Origin: Nitrosomonas sp.
Lineage (GTDB): Bacteria; Pseudomonadota; Gammaproteobacteria; Burkholderiales; Nitrosomonadaceae
DNA length: 64,000 nt
Assembly (NCBI RefSeq): GCF_019635155.1
Contig: NZ_JAHBZY010000009.1
Location: 56,622 to 120,621, forward strand
Reading direction: 5' to 3'
The notes under the pieces: generated by a model
The model's database searches: none
Told to the model about the DNA's origin: nothing
The model's input: only the letters and a program-made list of their open reading frames with translations
Made by a program: the position numbers and the translations under genes
Shown: piece after piece, positions 27,100 through 36,816 of the stretch
Layout: the number at the start of each line of letters is the position of its first letter
Numbering within the stretch: position 1 is the stretch's first letter

Positions 27100-28815
27100 A
27101 TGTCCGCCACAAACTTTAAAACCGAAAACAATACCTACCGGAAGCTGATCGGTAACGGACTGACTTATCGTATCCCACGTTTTCAGCGTGACTACAGTTG
27201 GACGGAAGACGAGTGGGAAGATTTGTGGATGGATATTCTTGGTACAGTTCGAGAAGGCGGTGAGCCGGCGCATTACATGGGCTATCTGGTGTTGCAATCG
27301 CAGGATGATAAGAATTTTGATGTCATTGACGGTCAGCAGCGCTTGACGACATTGACGCTGATTGTTTTGGCGATACTCAAGAATCTCAAGCGGCTGGTCG
27401 ACGGAAAAAATAATCCTGAGCATAATCAGCAACGCATCGAGCAAATACGCCAAACCTATATCGGCTATTTGGATCCGGTGACATTGGTGTCGCGCAGCAA
27501 ACTAACGCTGAACCGTAATAACGATCATTATTTTCAAACGTACCTGATGCCGCTTGGGCATTTGCCGCAGCGCGGTTTTCGTGCTTCCGAGCACGGCTTA
27601 CGCAAGGCGTTTGAATGGTTTGATAAACGTGTACGTGAGCACGCCAAAAAAGCAAGCGGTGACGAAGGTGTCGCGTTGGCTAGTTTGGTTGAGACGATGA
27701 GTGATCGATTATTTTTCACTGTCATCAGTGTGACGGACGAGCTCAATGCTTATAAGGTGTTTGAAACGCTCAATGCACGTGGAGTGCGTCTTTCATCCAC
27801 GGATTTGTTGAAAAATTATCTGTTTTCGGTACTGCACCGGGATGGCGAGCATGCGCATGAAATGAACGCGCTGGAAGATCGCTGGGAAGCGATGATAAGC
27901 CGGCTTGGCAGTGAGAGTTTTCCGGATTTTCTGCGGGTGCATTGGATCAGCCGGAAAACTTCGGTGCGTCAGTCCGAGTTATTCAAGACCATCCGTGCTC
28001 AGATTATTGACCGTGAATCCGTGTTTGAATTGCTGCGCGGCATGGAAGAAGATATGGATACTTATTTGGCGTTGACCAACCCGGAAGTGTCGTTATGGGC
28101 GCCGAATCTCAAAGGATTTGTGCAGAATTTGCGGATGTTCAGCGTGCGTCAACCGTTTTCTCTGTTACTGGCGGCGCATCGCAGATTTTCATCGGACGAT
28201 TTTGAGAGCTTGTTGCGCAGTTGCGTGATGATTTCGTTTCGATACAATGTTATCGGCAGTTTGCCAACGCATGAACAAGAACATGTCTATCATAGCGTAG
28301 CGCAGAAAATTTCCAATGGTGGCTTAACAACAGCTCCTGAAACGCTGGATGTTATGAAGCCGATTTATCCAAATGATGACAAGTTTCGTGGCGATTTCTC
28401 GGAAAAAATATTGCGTACTACCAATTCCCGTAACGCGCGCATTGTCCGTTACATCTTATGCGCCCTGGAGTCTCAGTTGAACGGACAAGATTATGATTTT
28501 GAGAGTGACAGCATCACGATTGAGCACATCTTGCCGCAAAATCCGACGTCAGGCTGGTCCGCTTTTAACGAAGAGGAGGCGGATGCCATGGTTTACCGTC
28601 TTGGTAATATGACTTTGCTTACTAAAGGCCAGAACCGTGATTTGGGTAATGCTGAATTTACTATTAAAAAACCAGTGCTGGCCGCCAGTAATTTTGAGCT
28701 TACCCGTAATGTGGTGAAAGATAACGTTGATTGGACGCCGGAACGCATCGCCGCACGCCAGAAGGCGATGGCTAAAGTCGCTACTAGTGTTTGGCGGATC
28801 ACCCAACTTTCTTAA
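27100..28815 (+). CDS. DUF262/DUF1524 protein, single-chain GmrSD-like nuclease
   Basis: This 571-residue protein joins two domains. The N-terminal DUF262 domain (about 1-320) has IPRFQRDYSWTEDEWEDLW and the nucleotide-handling motif DVIDGQQRLTTL (near 74-86). The C-terminal DUF1524 domain (about 400-560) has the HNH-type motif TIEHILPQNP (near 472) and RLGNMTLLTKGQNRDLGN. In GmrSD-type IV restriction these lie in separate or fused chains and cut DNA with glucosylated or otherwise modified bases. The fused form is common. It follows the AAA/protease pair by 107 bases on the same strand, completing a run of defence-like genes. The target modification is not predictable. Confidence 0.9.
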   Translation: MSATNFKTENNTYRKLIGNGLTYRIPRFQRDYSWTEDEWEDLWMDILGTVREGGEPAHYMGYLVLQSQDDKNFDVIDGQQRLTTLTLIVLAILKNLKRLVDGKNNPEHNQQRIEQIRQTYIGYLDPVTLVSRSKLTLNRNNDHYFQTYLMPLGHLPQRGFRASEHGLRKAFEWFDKRVREHAKKASGDEGVALASLVETMSDRLFFTVISVTDELNAYKVFETLNARGVRLSSTDLLKNYLFSVLHRDGEHAHEMNALEDRWEAMISRLGSESFPDFLRVHWISRKTSVRQSELFKTIRAQIIDRESVFELLRGMEEDMDTYLALTNPEVSLWAPNLKGFVQNLRMFSVRQPFSLLLAAHRRFSSDDFESLLRSCVMISFRYNVIGSLPTHEQEHVYHSVAQKISNGGLTTAPETLDVMKPIYPNDDKFRGDFSEKILRTTNSRNARIVRYILCALESQLNGQDYDFESDSITIEHILPQNPTSGWSAFNEEEADAMVYRLGNMTLLTKGQNRDLGNAEFTIKKPVLAASNFELTRNVVKDNVDWTPERIAARQKAMAKVATSVWRITQLS

Positions 28816-28843
28816 GATCGAATCAATAGTGATCGGCAATATG

Positions 28844-30901
28844 TCACGGAATCAACTTCAATTCGTCCAACCAGACTTTCGCTTCCGCGTCCGATGGTGC
28901 GCGCCAGTCGCCGCGTGGTGATAATGAGCCGCCGGAGCCGACTTTCGGGGCATTGGGAATGCATGAGCGTTTGAATTGGCTGGTTTGAAAAAAGCGTGAC
29001 AGAAACACGCCGAGCCATTGCTTGATGGTGGCGAGGTCGTATTCATTCCGCGATTGTTCGGTGATGCCGTCCGGCCAGTGGCCGGTCAGCCGGTTACCCC
29101 AGGCATGGTTTGCGAGAAATGCAATTTTTTCCGGACGGAAGCCGAAGCGAGTGACGTAGTAGAGGTTAAAATCCTGTAACTCGTAAGGACCGATGATTTG
29201 CTGCGTGCTTTGCAATGGTTTGTCGGGTGATTGTGTGGGAATCAGTTCCGGTGAAATCTCAGTATCCAGGATGGCGGCTAATGCCTCGTTGGTGGCGTCG
29301 TTAAACTGCCGGCTGCCGATAGTCCAGCGGATCAAATGCTGGATCAATGTTTTCGGGACGGATGCATTGATGTTGTAATGCGACATGTGATCGCCGACGC
29401 CGTAGGTGCACCAGCCGAGCGCGAGTTCGCTGAGATCGCCGGTGCCGAGTACCAGCGCGTGATGGAAATTGGCGAGGCGGAATAAGTGCGAGCTGCGTTC
29501 CCCTGCTTGCACGTTTTCAAAGGCGATGTCGTATTGAGGCTTGCCGTCAGTAAATGGGTGCTCGATATCTTTCAACATTTGCAGGCAAGACGGGCGAATG
29601 TCGATTTCCTGACCGGTGACGCCGAGTGCGGCCATTAGCCGATGCGCATTGGCTCTGGTCGCTTCGCCCGTGGCGAAGCCCGGCAGGGTATAAGCTAGAA
29701 TGTTGGTGCGTGGCAACTCTAACCGGTCCATCGTGTGGGCTGCGGCAATGAGCGCGTGCGCCGAGTCCAAACCGCCGGAAACGCCGATCACGATCTGCTC
29801 GGTTTTGGTGAATGCGAGTCGTTTCATCAATCCATGAACCTGAATTTGGTACGCTTCATAGCAATGCTCGTCGCGTTTTGCCGGATTGTCGGGAACGTAC
29901 GGGAAACGTGCTACCGGGCGATGTAACGGCACGGTGTCTTCCGGCACGGCAAACTCGAATTCGATCCGGCGGAGGCTGCGCAATTGCTCCCGATGCAGTT
30001 GCACCGTATCGTTGAAACTGGTGGTGCGCATACGGTCCTGGATCAGCCGCTCGAGATCGATATCGGCGGTGATGATTTGCTGTTGATCGGAGAAACGCTC
30101 GGATTCCGCGAGCAGCTGATGGTTTTCGTAAATCATCGCATGGCCATCCCATGCCAAATCGGTGGTTGATTCACCGGGACCGGCAGCGGCGTACATGTAA
30201 GCTGCCAGGCATTTGCTTGATTGCATGGCGCATAGGTTGCGCCGGTAATCGGCTTTGCCGATGGTGATGTTGCTGGCCGATAAATTGGTAAGAACGGTGG
30301 CGCCAGCAAGCGCGGCGTAAGTGCTGGGCGGCAGCGGCGTCCACAGATCTTCGCAAATCTCGGTATGGAAGGAAAAATGCGCAAAGTTGGTTGCGTTGAA
30401 GATCAAATCAGCGCCGAACGGAACAGTATGCCCGAGAAAGCTTACTTCACGGGTGAGCGCGGCATGTGCCGGTGTAAATTGCCGCTTTTCATAAAATTCC
30501 CGGTAATTCGGCAAATAGGTTTTCGGCACGATACCGAGGATACGGCCGCGATAAATCACCAGCGCGCAGTTAAATAACTTGCCTTCTAATTGCAACGGCG
30601 CGCCAACTTGTAGAACCGGCGTAAGTTCCCGACTGGCTTCAACGATGCGGCCGATACCCGCAATCACTGCATTGAGTAAGGCTTGCTGATGCAATAGATC
30701 GTCAGCGGAGTAGGATGAGATACTCAGTTCCGGAAAGAGTGCGATGGCCGATTTGAGCTTGGATGCACGCATTGCAAGTTCAATGATGTGATCGACGTTG
30801 AATACCGGATCGGCAACTTTGAGATACGGAATGCAGGCTGATACCCGGATAAAGTGGTGCGAGTAAATCGAATGGAAATTTTTCAAGAATGCCTCCGTCA
30901 T
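28844..30901 (-). CDS. nadE: NAD+ synthase, glutamine-hydrolysing
   Basis: This 685-residue enzyme converts nicotinic acid adenine dinucleotide to NAD with ATP, taking ammonia from glutamine. The N-terminal nitrilase domain has the Glu-Lys-Cys triad in [10 protein letters not shown] (near 57), [19 protein letters not shown] (near 128) and [12 protein letters not shown] (near 182). The synthetase domain has the P-loop [17 protein letters not shown] (near 374), and [20 protein letters not shown] (near 500). The length is that of the long, glutamine-dependent form. With nadB and nadK in the same window it covers three steps of NAD(P) supply, although they are not in one operon. Confidence 0.95.
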   Translation of the reverse strand: MTEAFLKNFHSIYSHHFIRVSACIPYLKVADPVFNVDHIIELAMRASKLKSAIALFPELSISSYSADDLLHQQALLNAVIAGIGRIVEASRELTPVLQVGAPLQLEGKLFNCALVIYRGRILGIVPKTYLPNYREFYEKRQFTPAHAALTREVSFLGHTVPFGADLIFNATNFAHFSFHTEICEDLWTPLPPSTYAALAGATVLTNLSASNITIGKADYRRNLCAMQSSKCLAAYMYAAAGPGESTTDLAWDGHAMIYENHQLLAESERFSDQQQIITADIDLERLIQDRMRTTSFNDTVQLHREQLRSLRRIEFEFAVPEDTVPLHRPVARFPYVPDNPAKRDEHCYEAYQIQVHGLMKRLAFTKTEQIVIGVSGGLDSAHALIAAAHTMDRLELPRTNILAYTLPGFATGEATRANAHRLMAALGVTGQEIDIRPSCLQMLKDIEHPFTDGKPQYDIAFENVQAGERSSHLFRLANFHHALVLGTGDLSELALGWCTYGVGDHMSHYNINASVPKTLIQHLIRWTIGSRQFNDATNEALAAILDTEISPELIPTQSPDKPLQSTQQIIGPYELQDFNLYYVTRFGFRPEKIAFLANHAWGNRLTGHWPDGITEQSRNEYDLATIKQWLGVFLSRFFQTSQFKRSCIPNAPKVGSGGSLSPRGDWRAPSDAEAKVWLDELKLIP

Positions 30902-31391
30902 ATCGCCGTGTTGGGCTCATGCGTGAATAACAAAGCAAATGTTACACGCACTGGGATAATTCTGGCAAAACGATCCATTCGTTTGGATTGGTGCGTTTGG
31001 GTAAATCCATGCAAGCAGATGCGGTAGTTTGTTCCATTATGTTTCAGATCCTGAATGGACTCATGCTGAAACAGTCAGAATCAGGGGTTTTTGATTAGAA
31101 TCAATGAAAATGGAGTGTTTGCGGCGATAATGCCAAGCGGGTAGTAAAGAAATGGCTTTAGCAAATTGCTGCTCGTCAGTATGAACGATTGAGGCCGCGG
31201 GATAACATAATTTCACAGCCAAGATGATTATTGTATATGCAATGTGGAGGGAATTAGGTATATACTGAAAGTGTGTTGGTAGAAGTGGGGGAAGAATAAG
31301 CAATTACATTCTTCACTTGTTGTTATCCAGCCACTGAGATTTTTCAGAAGTCATTGTGTTTTTTAATAACATTCAAACAGGAGAAATCATC
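30902..31391. other. Intergenic region between nadE and the SmbP-like gene
   Basis: These 490 bases contain no gene that I can support. They must hold the divergent promoters of nadE and of the small metal-binding protein gene. The AT-rich stretch 31205-31330 is a plausible place for the rightward promoter. A leftward open frame of 80 codons at 31061-31303 has no family resemblance and no ribosome site. Confidence 0.45.
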
Positions 31392-31736
31392 ATGAGATTA
31401 CTATCAACTGCAGTTGCAATCAGTGCATTGGCTTTAATTATGAATGCCCAAGCTTGGGCATCCGATGCGGGACACACATCGGAAGCAATGGAGCATGCTG
31501 GAAAAGCTCAGGCTCATGGAGAAATGGGACATGCCAAAGAATCGCTGGAGCATGCCAAAGACAGTTTAGCGCATGCTAAAGCGGCAAGGGATGATCATGC
31601 CGCATCGCACAAGCACATGGATGAAGCGATCAAACATTTAGAAGAAGCGATCAAACATGCTGAGATGGGCCATGGTCAAGAGTCTGCTAAACATTCGGAA
31701 GAAGCGATGAAACATATGCGCCAATCCGGGCATTGA
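31392..31736 (+). CDS. smbP: Small metal-binding protein, SmbP-like
   Basis: This 114-residue protein has a signal peptide (LLSTAVAISALALIMNAQAWA) and a mature part of short helical repeats rich in His and Glu: EAMEHAGKAQAHGEMGHAKE, SLEHAKDSLAHAKAARDDH, EAIKHLEEAIKHAEMGHGQE and SAKHSEEAMKHM. This is the pattern of SmbP, a periplasmic copper- and other-metal-binding four-helix protein first described in Nitrosomonas europaea. It should buffer metal ions in the periplasm. The start chosen has AGGAGAAATC before ATG 31392. Because SmbP is known mainly from ammonia oxidisers, it is the best taxonomic marker here. Confidence 0.9.
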   Translation: MRLLSTAVAISALALIMNAQAWASDAGHTSEAMEHAGKAQAHGEMGHAKESLEHAKDSLAHAKAARDDHAASHKHMDEAIKHLEEAIKHAEMGHGQESAKHSEEAMKHMRQSGH

Positions 31737-31748
31737 TGGATTAAATCC

Positions 31749-31776
31749 ATTTCCCCTCAAGGAATCGAGGGGAAAT
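31749..31776. terminator. Bidirectional terminator between smbP and hemH
   Basis: ATTTCCCCTC (31749-31758) pairs perfectly with GAGGGGAAAT (31767-31776) around an eight-base loop. It sits between the ends of two convergent genes. A TTAGTTTTT run follows on the plus strand about ten bases on, and an A-rich start on that strand gives T residues on the minus strand. It probably stops transcription from both sides. Confidence 0.75.
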
Positions 31777-31783
31777 GCAGCAA

Positions 31784-32869
31784 TTAGTTTTTCGCGCCCA
31801 TTTCTAACGCCAGTTTTCTTGATAACTGCGCTGCTTCCTCAGAAATTCCCATATCCAGCCACCCCTGCAAATGGGTACACGTTATATCCGCTATCGCTGC
31901 TATCCAATCATGACGTTCGTTGAGGCACGGAATGTAATGGAACTCCTGTCCACCGGCCTGAATGAAAGTATGCTTTGCTTCAATTGCAATTTCTTCCAGA
32001 GTTTCCAGGCAATCCGAAACGAAACCGGGACAAACGATATCCACGCGCCGTGTTTGCGCTTTGCCTAATTGCTCCAGCGTGACCGCCGTATAGGGTGTCA
32101 GCCATTGCGCTCTGCCAAAACGCGATTGAAAGCATACGACATATTGTTCGGTTTGCAGTGCCAACGCTTCGGCCAGTAAGCGCCCGGTTTTCTGGCAATA
32201 GCAATGGTAAGGGTCTCCCTTGTCCAGGCTGGACCGCGGGGTGCCATGAAAACTGATGATCAGCTTGTCGGGCCGGCCATGAACTTCCCAATAGTCGCGT
32301 ACATTCTGTGCCAGTGCAGCGATATAACCCGGGTGATCGTAATAGTGCTTGACAGTGCGAATCGCGGGTTGATTACGCATTTTTCCCAATACGGCAAATA
32401 CATTGTCCATGGCTGCCGCGGTACTGCTGGCAGCATACTGCGGGAACAATGGGATGACAAGAATGCGTTCGCAACCTTGCGCTTGCATATCGGCCAATAC
32501 CGTCGCGACCGAGGGTTTGCCGATATTCATTGCATATTCGACAATAGGCGGATTGTTTAACCGGGTTTGCAATGCTTCCCGCAGCAGTTTGATCTGCCGT
32601 TCGGTGTGCACTTTCAACGGAGAACCTTCCGGCATCCAGATTTTTGCGTATTTTTCCGCCGATTTCTTGGGCCGGAAAGGCAGGATGAAGCCGTGCAAAA
32701 TTGGCCACCAAATCAGTCGCGGCATTTCGATAACACGCCGATTACTCAAAAATTCCTTGAGATAGGGGCGTAGTGCTACGGCAGTCGGCGCGTCGGGTGT
32801 TCCTAAGTTAATGAGCAGCACACCGGTTCGACTCGGTGAGCCGTGCTGGTAATTTGATTTGACTGACAT
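31784..32869 (-). CDS. hemH: Ferrochelatase
   Basis: This 361-residue protein inserts ferrous iron into protoporphyrin IX, the last step of haem synthesis. Its N-terminus contains [20 protein letters not shown], and the catalytic histidine lies in [20 protein letters not shown] (near 208). The second conserved stretch is [19 protein letters not shown] (near 277), with the metal-site glutamate. No signal peptide is present. Haem demand is high in ammonia oxidisers that make many c-type cytochromes, and the ccm genes lie in the same window. Confidence 0.95.
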   Translation of the reverse strand: MSVKSNYQHGSPSRTGVLLINLGTPDAPTAVALRPYLKEFLSNRRVIEMPRLIWWPILHGFILPFRPKKSAEKYAKIWMPEGSPLKVHTERQIKLLREALQTRLNNPPIVEYAMNIGKPSVATVLADMQAQGCERILVIPLFPQYAASSTAAAMDNVFAVLGKMRNQPAIRTVKHYYDHPGYIAALAQNVRDYWEVHGRPDKLIISFHGTPRSSLDKGDPYHCYCQKTGRLLAEALALQTEQYVVCFQSRFGRAQWLTPYTAVTLEQLGKAQTRRVDIVCPGFVSDCLETLEEIAIEAKHTFIQAGGQEFHYIPCLNERHDWIAAIADITCTHLQGWLDMGISEEAAQLSRKLALEMGAKN

Positions 32870-32905
32870 CGGGATTTAAGTTGAATTTGATTACAGGATC
32901 ATCGA

Positions 32906-33925
32906 TTATTGCTGAGATAAACCGCTGGAGAGCAGCCGGGCGGTAATATCCACGATGGGAATAATTCGCTCGTAAGCCATGCGTCTGGGGCCGATTACGC
33001 CGACCATACCAACCACTCCGCCTTCCATTTCATAGGGAGCGGTTATGACGCTGAATTCTTTCAGTGACGTAACCTCGGATTCTCCACCGATAAAAATTTT
33101 AACACCATGAGCTTGCCGGCTTAGTTCGAGTAATTGCAAGAGCTTTGTTTTGCGCTCGAATAATTCAAACAAATTCTTCAAACTCGTTAAATTTTCGGAG
33201 AGATCGTCGATTTGCAGTAAATTATGCTCGCCAGCGAGCACTACCGCTTCGCTACTCTCATTGATGGCATCGCCGCCGACTTCAATCGCCGCGCTCATGA
33301 GGGTGATCATTTCGCTGCGCAATTGCTTCAATTCAGTGCCCAATCGGCCTCTGATTTCGTCCAGGGTGCATCCTGCATAGTGCTGATTGATAAAATTACC
33401 GGCTTCAATCAGGTCGGATTGATTGTACGGCGTATTGGTAAAGATAATACGGTTTTGCACATCCCCTTCGGGGGTAACGATGATCAGCAAAATGCGTTTT
33501 TCCGAGAGTGCCATGAATTCAACGTAGCGGAAGATCGCTCCTTTGCGTTTCGGTGTCACGACAACACCTGCAAAACGGGTCAATTCCGAGAGTAGTTGTG
33601 AAGCGGCATTGATTAAACGCGAAGGGTTGTCTGGGTGTAGCTGATTTTCCAAATGATTCAATTCCGTTTTGTCCAGCTTCTTCACGACGAGCAACGTGTC
33701 CACAAAGAAACGATAACCCCTGGGTGTCGGAACTCTTCCGGCGGAAGTATGCGGGCTGGCGACCAATCCCATTTCTTCAAGATCCGCCATGACATTACGG
33801 ATAGTGGCCGGACTCAAGTCTAAGCCGGAAAATTTGGATAACGCCCGGGAACCCACCGGTTGCCCTTCGTGGATATACCGTTCCACTAGGGTTTTTAATA
33901 GTATTTGCGCACGCTCGTTTAACAT
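32906..33925 (-). CDS. hrcA: Heat-inducible transcription repressor HrcA
   Basis: This 339-residue protein has an N-terminal winged helix (LVERYIHEGQPVGSRALSKF, then LSPATIRNVMADLEEMGLV, about 12-60) and the GAF-like middle and C-terminal domains typical of HrcA (SPHTSAGRVPTPRGYRFFVD; GVVGMVGVIGPRRMAYERII at the end). HrcA binds CIRCE inverted repeats upstream of groESL or dnaK operons and is kept folded by GroEL. I find no CIRCE element in the flanking sequence, and no chaperone gene is adjacent, so its targets lie elsewhere. Confidence 0.95.
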   Translation of the reverse strand: MLNERAQILLKTLVERYIHEGQPVGSRALSKFSGLDLSPATIRNVMADLEEMGLVASPHTSAGRVPTPRGYRFFVDTLLVVKKLDKTELNHLENQLHPDNPSRLINAASQLLSELTRFAGVVVTPKRKGAIFRYVEFMALSEKRILLIIVTPEGDVQNRIIFTNTPYNQSDLIEAGNFINQHYAGCTLDEIRGRLGTELKQLRSEMITLMSAAIEVGGDAINESSEAVVLAGEHNLLQIDDLSENLTSLKNLFELFERKTKLLQLLELSRQAHGVKIFIGGESEVTSLKEFSVITAPYEMEGGVVGMVGVIGPRRMAYERIIPIVDITARLLSSGLSQQ

Positions 33926-34219
33926 GGTTTTATTTTACACCAGTCAGCTGGGTTTATATTTGAATGCAAGTAATCAATCGTCCAATTTTGTGTATGCTAA
34001 ACTTCAGCGGTGTTCGTATTCCAGTCGCCTAGACGGATTGAATCCACTGGGAAAGCTGGATGTTTTCTCAAGGAATATTTCCTGTTAAATATGTACAAAT
34101 GGTGATTTTACAACGCTATATGGGGTATTACTGGCTAACTTATTTTATTTTAACGGTAATGACGGTATTAATATTTAATTCCAACCCAGAGCAATAATAG
34201 TTAATCATATTTTCCTGTT

Positions 34220-35092
34220 ATGAATTCATCATTTTCGACCATTGCATTGGTCGGTAAACATAAAAATCCCGAAATCGCGATACCGCTGCTTAATCTGGCT
34301 GAATACTTGACGACCAAAAAATACAAAGTGTTATTTGATCACCTGACAGCCGCAAATATTTGCACGGATTTATATCCGGCACTATCACTGGAGGAGATCG
34401 GTGCGGAAGCGGATTTAGCAGTGGTGATGGGCGGCGATGGCACGATGTTAAACATCGCACGCATGCTGGTTGCTTACGATGTGCCGTTGATCGGCATTAA
34501 CCAAGGCCGATTGGGTTTTCTGACCGATTTATCCATCGATACCATGTTCGAAACATTGGATGAAATGCTGGCGGGAAGCTATATCACGGAAAGGCGTATG
34601 TTGCTTTATACGGAGATCCTTCGTGAGAATGCCAATGTTTTTAGTAGTCTGGCATTTAACGATGTGGTGCTGTATCGCGGCATGAGCAGCGGAATGATTG
34701 AGCTGGAGGTTAAAGTTAACGGTGAATATGTGAATACCCCGCGATCCGATGGATTAATCGTAAACACTCCTACAGGATCAACGGCATACGCGTTGTCTTC
34801 CGGTGGCCCGATTTTGCATCCCAATTTGGATTTAATTGCGCTGGTGCCGATTTGTCCGCATACCCTCAGTAATCGGCCGATCGTGATCGGTCCGGATGCT
34901 GTCGTTGAAATCCGGATGATTAGTTGTCAACAAGTCAGAATAAATTGCGATAGCCATTCCGGATTTGATTTGGAACCTACCGACAAAATTTTTATACGGC
35001 GCTTTCCTCAATCGGTTCGGCTGCTCCATTCCGTTCATCATAGCTATTACCGGATGCTAAGAGAAAAATTGGGTTGGAGCGAGTTTCCATGA
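34220..35092 (+). CDS. nadK: NAD kinase
   Basis: This 290-residue protein phosphorylates NAD to NADP using ATP or polyphosphate. The key motif GGDGTMLNIARML is at about 72-84, followed by GINQGRLGFLTDL, NDVVLYRGMSSGMIELE, and the NAD-binding SDGLIVNTPTGSTAYALSSGGPI (near 175-197). Length matches the family. It is followed 22 bases later by recN on the same strand, an order common in betaproteobacteria, next to the divergently transcribed hrcA. Confidence 0.95.
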   Translation: MNSSFSTIALVGKHKNPEIAIPLLNLAEYLTTKKYKVLFDHLTAANICTDLYPALSLEEIGAEADLAVVMGGDGTMLNIARMLVAYDVPLIGINQGRLGFLTDLSIDTMFETLDEMLAGSYITERRMLLYTEILRENANVFSSLAFNDVVLYRGMSSGMIELEVKVNGEYVNTPRSDGLIVNTPTGSTAYALSSGGPILHPNLDLIALVPICPHTLSNRPIVIGPDAVVEIRMISCQQVRINCDSHSGFDLEPTDKIFIRRFPQSVRLLHSVHHSYYRMLREKLGWSEFP

Positions 35093-35114
35093 TCGCGCGA
35101 CGAATTTCGCTATC

Positions 35115-36788
35115 ATGCTGAGACAGATAAGTATCAGAAACTTTGTCATTGTCGATCAGATCGATCTCGATGTGATGCCCGGTTTTACGGTACTGACCGG
35201 TGAAACAGGCGCCGGGAAATCGATGCTAATCGATGCGCTGACTTTGATCCTGGGGGAACGCAGCGATGTCAATCAGATCCGGCAAGAATGCGAACGGGCC
35301 GAGATCAGCGTTACTTTTGATATTCGCGACTTGCCTTCGTTGGTGCATTGGTTAAACGACAATGATTTACAGGGTGAGCCGGATAACTGCTTGATGCGCC
35401 GCATCATTGAAAGTAACGGCCGATCGCGCAATTATATCAATGGTCATGCGGTGACATTGCAACAATTGCGAATGGCGGGGGATTTTCTGATCGCGATTCA
35501 CAGCCAACATGCGCATCAGATACTATTACAAAAAGATGCGCAACGGGAATTGCTGGATGCATTTGCCGGTTGCAGCGAACTGGCGCGAACGGTCAAATTG
35601 GCTTATCAGCACTGGAGAAACTGTCAACAGCAAAGAATCGACATGGAAGAACGTGCGGCGGAATTGCTCGGTCAGCGCGAACAGCTTGAATGGCAGCTGG
35701 AAGAATTGTCTGCAGTGCGTTTTTCATTGGAAGAGTGGCAGTCATTGCAAGCGGATCATGGCCGGTTGTCGCATTTGGCGGCGTTAATGGAAACGGCGGA
35801 GATGGCGATCAATACGTTGTCCGACAGCGAATCGTCGGTGCTGGAGCAACTGAATGCTGTGATTATGCAATTACAAAATTTGCAAGAATATGATCAGCAA
35901 TTAAAGCCTATCGCCGACTTGCTTGATTCAGGACATATTCAAGTACGGGAAAGCTTGTACGAGTTGAAACACTATCGTCAGAACCTGGAGTTGGATCCCC
36001 AGGTATTGCAGCAAATCGAGCAGCGAATGTCGGCGATCCACGCGACCGCCAGGAAATTTCGCATGAATCCGGAACAACTGCCTGCATTGATGGAATCGCT
36101 ATCCCGGCAACTGAAAATGCTCGGTTCAGACGCCGATATTGATCGCTTGCAGGCACTCGAAACGGCTGCGTGGTCCGATTATCATCAACAGGCCGCGCAG
36201 TTGACGGTTATCCGCCAGAATGCCAGCCACGCGTTATCGCAGCAAGTGACTACGGCGATGCAAACTCTCGCGATGGAAGGCGGCCAATTTTCTGTTGCAT
36301 TGATTTCATTGGAACAGGGTAACGCCGATGGCTTGGAACACATTGAATTTCAAGTTGTGGCGCACCAGGGGTTGCCGCTACGGCCGCTGGCCAAAGTTGT
36401 TTCAGGAGGCGAGTTATCAAGAATTAGCCTGGCTATTCAAGTAATAACCAGCGGAGTCGGCGCTGTGCCCACCCTGGTTTTTGACGAAGTCGACGTCGGT
36501 ATCGGCGGAAAAGTTGCTGAAATCGTCGGTCAGCTATTAAAAAAACTAGGGCAGGAACGGCAAGTAGTGTGCGTTACGCACTTGCCGCAAGTGGCCGCAG
36601 CCGGTGATCAGCAATGGCAAGTCGTGAAATCCGTTCGTTCCGGAGAAGCCGCACAGGTTGTGAGTCATATCTCAATCTTGGATTCGCAGCAACGCGTCGA
36701 CGAAATCGCCCGGATGCTGGGGGGTGCTCAAATCACTGAAACAACACGGCGGCATGCTGCAGAAATGTTGCAAAGCGAAATCAAGTGA
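35115..36788 (+). CDS. recN: DNA repair protein RecN
   Basis: RecN is an SMC-like ATPase that joins DNA ends during repair of double-strand breaks. The 557 residues start MLRQISIRNFVIVDQIDL, with Walker A LTGETGAGKSMLIDAL (near 29-44). A coiled-coil arm follows (about 165-370). The C-terminal ATPase half has the signature KVVSGGELSRISLAIQ (near 431) and Walker B TLVFDEVDVGIGG (near 454). The usual length is about 555. It probably shares a transcript with nadK. Confidence 0.96.
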   Translation: MLRQISIRNFVIVDQIDLDVMPGFTVLTGETGAGKSMLIDALTLILGERSDVNQIRQECERAEISVTFDIRDLPSLVHWLNDNDLQGEPDNCLMRRIIESNGRSRNYINGHAVTLQQLRMAGDFLIAIHSQHAHQILLQKDAQRELLDAFAGCSELARTVKLAYQHWRNCQQQRIDMEERAAELLGQREQLEWQLEELSAVRFSLEEWQSLQADHGRLSHLAALMETAEMAINTLSDSESSVLEQLNAVIMQLQNLQEYDQQLKPIADLLDSGHIQVRESLYELKHYRQNLELDPQVLQQIEQRMSAIHATARKFRMNPEQLPALMESLSRQLKMLGSDADIDRLQALETAAWSDYHQQAAQLTVIRQNASHALSQQVTTAMQTLAMEGGQFSVALISLEQGNADGLEHIEFQVVAHQGLPLRPLAKVVSGGELSRISLAIQVITSGVGAVPTLVFDEVDVGIGGKVAEIVGQLLKKLGQERQVVCVTHLPQVAAAGDQQWQVVKSVRSGEAAQVVSHISILDSQQRVDEIARMLGGAQITETTRRHAAEMLQSEIK

Positions 36789-36816
36789 ACGAACGCAGCA
36801 ATTTTCCGGAACAGTC

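Noticed and set aside
31061-31303. 80-codon leftward open frame upstream of the SmbP-like gene
   Set aside because: It has no ribosome site or recognisable family, and its composition is that of non-coding AT-rich DNA.
34099-34197. 32-codon open frame for a hydrophobic peptide before nadK (MVILQRYMGYYWLTYFILTV start)
   Set aside because: It looks like the start of a membrane protein, possibly a relic, but has no good ribosome site and nothing confirms it.
33926-34219. CIRCE operator search near hrcA
   Set aside because: No TTAGCACTC-N9-GAGTGCTAA element was found between hrcA and nadK.
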